Of a stretch of DNA of 64,000 nt, positions 61,171 through 64,000 are shown piece after piece. This stretch comes from CAVPDA01 sp963702495 (lineage in GTDB: Bacteria; Pseudomonadota; Gammaproteobacteria; Burkholderiales; Rhodocyclaceae). The position numbers were made by a program, and so were the translations under genes. Below the pieces are notes generated by a model. That model saw only the letters and a list, made by a program, of their open reading frames with translations. It did no database searches and had not been told where the DNA came from. How positions within the stretch are numbered: position 1 is the first letter of the stretch; every line of letters starts with the position of its first letter. Where the stretch lies: NCBI GenBank assembly GCA_963702495.1, contig CAVPDA010000014.1, positions 310,001-374,000 of the forward strand, written 5' to 3'.

Positions 61171-63375
61171 GTGAGACACGTCCCCAGCCTTTCCAGCCTA
61201 TCCGCGGCACTTGCCGCGAGCCTGTGCCTTTGTGCCACGGCAGTTCATGCGGCGCCGAAGGTCGTATTGATTTCCCTCGACGGTGCCAGGCCCGACCTGG
61301 TGGAACGGTACCTGAAGGACGGCACCCTCGACAAGCGCACCGGCCTCGGCCGGCTCAAAGCGCACGGCGTCGTGGCCGAGCAGAACGTGACCGCCACGCC
61401 CTCCGTCACCGCGGTATCTCACATCGCCATCGCCACCGGCTCGACCGCGGTGCATAACGACATCCATGCGAACACCTTCCATCCGGTCGGTGCGACCATC
61501 GGCACCAGTATCAGCGGCTTCGCCGCGCCCATCGGCGGCTATCAGATCGATCCCCTGGGCGAGAGCGCTACGCCCACCGCCGAGCCGCTCTGGGTCCAAC
61601 TGCGCAATGCGGGACGGAAGGTGGTCACCGCCACCTGGCCGGGTAGCGACGGCGCAGACATCCGCATCTCCGGCGCACTGGTTCAACCGGCGACGCCGAA
61701 GCGCATCACCGACTACACGGTACCCTTCGGCGCCTTCGGCGGCCTTGGTGCACAGGGCTTCACGCTTGACGCATCGGACTTCGTGCCCGCCGAAGCAGCG
61801 CTGGTGAGCCAGCTTGCCGCCGCCGGCCGCGTTTCGTTCAGCCCGGTGCGCGTGACCGGCAGCGCAGTCGAGACGCTGTTCTGCTCGCCCAGCGCGAGCT
61901 GCGGCACGACCAATGCAGGGGGCCGCTCGCTGCGCTATGACATCAAGGTGGCGGCGCTCGACACGAGCGATGACGGTGTCGCCAACTACGACATGCTTGC
62001 GGTGTTCGACGCCGGCGTACCGATTCCCCCGGGCCCCGTCACGCTGCCATCGACCGGTCCGGCCTACCTCGAGGCGGCCGGTCACTCGGGCAGGTTCTTC
62101 TTCGAAGGTTCGGGCAATCGGGTCGGTGCCGCCTACTTCGTCGCCAAGCTGTCGCCGGACCTTTCCGTGGTGCGCTTCGCCCGCTACGCGGCGAACTTCA
62201 TCCCGCGCAATACGCCCGTGATCGCGGTGGTCGATGACATCAATGCCAACGTCGGCTTCTGGGCTCCACAGCCCGACTTCCGCATCCCCGAGCGTCTGAG
62301 TCCCGGCTTCGACGACTTCCCCGACTCCGAACTGGAAGCGATGTACCTGGACCAGATCCGGAGTTTCGTCGCCTATCAGACCCAGGTGGCGCTGCGGGCG
62401 CTGCGCCAGAACTCGGATGCCGACTTGACCATGATCTACATCGAACAGCCGGATGGCGCCGGGCACCAGTTCACCCTCACCGATCCGCGTCAGGCGACCG
62501 ATCCCCTTGACCCGACCACCATCGGCACGCCGGGCAATCCGACCGGCGCCAGCGGCCAGGACGTCGGCAGGATCGCGCGCTACGAGGGCTATCTGCGTTT
62601 TGCCTACCAGCAGGCGAACGACGCGGTGGAAGCCATTCTGCGGGAGGTTGGCCTGAACAAGCGAGGGGAACCACAGGCGAACGTGCTGGTCGTGTCCGAT
62701 CACGGCATGGCCGCCTTCCACACCGCGGTCAGCCTGCGCAATCTGCTTTCCAACGCAGGCATCGACCTGAACCAGATTGGCATCCGGACCACCGGTCCCG
62801 CGGCTCATGTCTACGTCAATCTGCAGGGCCGCGAGCCGGGTGGTACGGTCTCGCCCTCGGACTATCAATTGCTGGTCAGTCGCGTGGCCGGCGCGCTGCA
62901 GGCCGCCGCGGATCCCAACGCCTTCTACAACCCGAAGGCGGCGGCGTTGTTCTCCCACGTGTGGACACGGCCGATCGGCTGCGGCAACCCGGGCTTCTGC
63001 ATCGACGAGAACATCGGCCAGGATTCAGGCGACGTGTTCGCGCTCATGACGGAAGGCTACAACTTCGACGGCACCCAGGCCCCGGGCGTGGCGCGGCTGG
63101 GCGACGCTCCCTTCGCCGCCACGACCACGGTCTTCTCGGTTCCGAACTTCTACGGCGCCCATGGCCACGACTCGGAACTGGAGTCCATGAGTGCCATCCT
63201 CTACGCCGCGGGACCCGAGCTGCGCCACGGCCGCAAGGTCAAGCGGGTGCGCAACATCGACATCGCGCCGACGGTGATGAAGATCCTGGGTGTCCCGCCC
63301 GCGGCGACGGTCGACGGCAAGGCCATCAGCCGTATCCTCGACCGGCACGACAGCGGGCATCGCGACGGAGACTGA
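61171..63375 (+). CDS. Secreted alkaline phosphatase-superfamily phosphodiesterase
   Basis: A 734-aa exported enzyme of the type I phosphodiesterase/nucleotide pyrophosphatase group. It has a signal peptide (LSAALAASLCLCATAVHAA), the first metal Asp in VVLISLDGARPDLVE, the nucleophile Thr region VTATPSVTAVSHIAIATG, VVSDHGM, and the C-terminal AHGHDSELESM with metal His. Such enzymes release phosphate or nucleotides from diesters outside the cell. The GTG at 61171 follows GAGGAG. Confidence 0.88.
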   Translation: MRHVPSLSSLSAALAASLCLCATAVHAAPKVVLISLDGARPDLVERYLKDGTLDKRTGLGRLKAHGVVAEQNVTATPSVTAVSHIAIATGSTAVHNDIHANTFHPVGATIGTSISGFAAPIGGYQIDPLGESATPTAEPLWVQLRNAGRKVVTATWPGSDGADIRISGALVQPATPKRITDYTVPFGAFGGLGAQGFTLDASDFVPAEAALVSQLAAAGRVSFSPVRVTGSAVETLFCSPSASCGTTNAGGRSLRYDIKVAALDTSDDGVANYDMLAVFDAGVPIPPGPVTLPSTGPAYLEAAGHSGRFFFEGSGNRVGAAYFVAKLSPDLSVVRFARYAANFIPRNTPVIAVVDDINANVGFWAPQPDFRIPERLSPGFDDFPDSELEAMYLDQIRSFVAYQTQVALRALRQNSDADLTMIYIEQPDGAGHQFTLTDPRQATDPLDPTTIGTPGNPTGASGQDVGRIARYEGYLRFAYQQANDAVEAILREVGLNKRGEPQANVLVVSDHGMAAFHTAVSLRNLLSNAGIDLNQIGIRTTGPAAHVYVNLQGREPGGTVSPSDYQLLVSRVAGALQAAADPNAFYNPKAAALFSHVWTRPIGCGNPGFCIDENIGQDSGDVFALMTEGYNFDGTQAPGVARLGDAPFAATTTVFSVPNFYGAHGHDSELESMSAILYAAGPELRHGRKVKRVRNIDIAPTVMKILGVPPAATVDGKAISRILDRHDSGHRDGD

Positions 63376-63856
63376 GCTAGGTCACGCACAGGGGGCGCCC
63401 TCCCCCAGATGCCGCGTGTCGTCTCGCCTCCTCGTTGCAACTCGGGGCCGCCTCGGATGGGCGATTGGACCGGCCGTGTGCCTGTGATCGCGTTGGTCGG
63501 CACCCCCACGAACGCCGGCACGACCGAAACCCGCGCCAACGCCATACACGGCTTTGTCCATGCCGGTCTGCCGGTGTTCGCCGCCATGATCCGCGGGTGC
63601 AGGAGCAGGGACTGCCTGCGCACTTCGCATTGCGGGAACTGACGCGCTCGTCCCACTCGCTTTCAAAGAGCATGCACCCCGGCGAAATGGCGGCTGGGTG
63701 TTCGAGCATCTGACCGTCCGCAGGCCAGCCCCCACCGCCCGATAACCGGGGATCGTCGCCCGATCTCGTCCTGCTCGCTGTGCCGCCGGCATCCCGTCCG
63801 CGGCCCCTGCGCGGGTGACGATACCCGATACGATGGAGCGCACTTGCGCCCTGCCT
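63376..63856. other. Intergenic, no gene recognised
   Basis: About 480 bp after the phosphatase gene with no recognisable gene on either strand. The next promoter (63857-63901) lies immediately to its right. Confidence 0.4.
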
Positions 63857-63901
63857 TCGTCATGAGGCCGTCCGAAAATCGTCACGATCCGGCGCTAGTC
63901 T
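63857..63901 (+). promoter_or_regulatory. Pho-box promoter (three repeats) for the last gene
   Basis: TCGTCAT, CCGTCCG and TCGTCAC at 11-bp spacing (63857-63885), then 10 bp, then TAGTCT (63896-63901). Same layout as the phoX promoter. Confidence 0.55.
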
Positions 63902-63932
63902 TTCAGGCTCCGACACCCGAAAGGAGAGACCC

Positions 63933-64000
63933 ATGCCAGATTCCTTCAACGGCGCACGACGCCGCTTCCTCGCCGGCTCCACTGCCCTGGGCGGCGGTAC
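63933..64000 (+). CDS. Start of a Tat-exported protein (truncated by window end)
   Basis: Only 22 codons are visible: MPDSFNGARRRFLAGSTALG. The ARRRFLAG core followed by a hydrophobic stretch is a twin-arginine signal. AAGGAGAG lies 7 bp upstream of the ATG. The Pho-type promoter and location suggest another secreted phosphatase (PhoD or PhoX type are often Tat-exported), but the product cannot be named. Confidence 0.6.
   Translation, partial: MPDSFNGARRRFLAGSTALGGG

Overview
The window is high-GC DNA (about 65% by eye) with proteobacterial gene content. The alaS, ilvE, mnmA, purB, secDF-yajC and tgt-queA genes, a class II cytochrome c', a P4-type integrase next to a tRNA-Leu, and histone H1-like and CHAD proteins together suggest a betaproteobacterium. 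The Rhodocyclales, including polyphosphate accumulators of the Accumulibacter type, fit best. That placement is inferred from gene content and not proven.

Layout. (1) 1-23.5 kb is an ordinary core region: start of glpK, alaS, algC-type phosphohexomutase, yheT-like hydrolase, NTF2-like protein, waaF, a zinc-finger protein, ilvE, nudJ, mnmA, an OmpR/EnvZ-like pair, two small secreted proteins, a GST, purB, cytochrome c' and b561, secF-secD-yajC, tgt-queA and tRNA-Leu(CAA). (2) 23.5-34 kb is accessory DNA at the 3' end of tRNA-Leu. It holds a 287-aa unknown protein, a GHKL ATPase, a parDE locus whose parE is split by a decayed IS4-family element, several toxin remnants, two nearly identical vapBC units each ending in a 57-bp tRNA-Leu 3' fragment, an intact P4-type integrase and a second, broken integrase. 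(3) 34-64 kb is dominated by phosphorus-related genes: a DUF47/PhoU-like protein with a frameshifted PEP/pyruvate-binding enzyme, PhoD, an ArsC/LMW-PTPase, a GlpQ-like diesterase, a CYTH-CHAD protein, a PHP-domain protein, PhoX, a nucleotide pyrophosphatase/phosphodiesterase-family phosphatase, and the start of a further Tat-exported protein.

Several genes in region 3 are preceded by the same element: two (sometimes three) 7-bp repeats resembling CTGTCAT/CTGTAAC at 11-bp spacing, followed about 10 bp later by a TAnnnT-like -10. This is the arrangement expected of PhoB-activated promoters, so the right half of the window reads as a phosphate-starvation gene cluster. No phoB or phoR gene is in the window.

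Inside this cluster (50.4-57.1 kb) is the best candidate for an undescribed system: a DUF5132-like glycine-rich membrane protein, two small proteins and one P2-type ATPase that share a cysteine-free HMA-like domain starting PGR(L/V)R, a helical phasin-like protein, and a very divergent second methionine adenosyltransferase overlapping the ATPase gene. Two Pho-type promoters face into it. A working hypothesis is a membrane-anchored cation transport or storage system used when phosphate or polyphosphate changes. A hemerythrin-like protein, a methyltransferase, a phosphatidylserine decarboxylase and a CorA-type channel follow.
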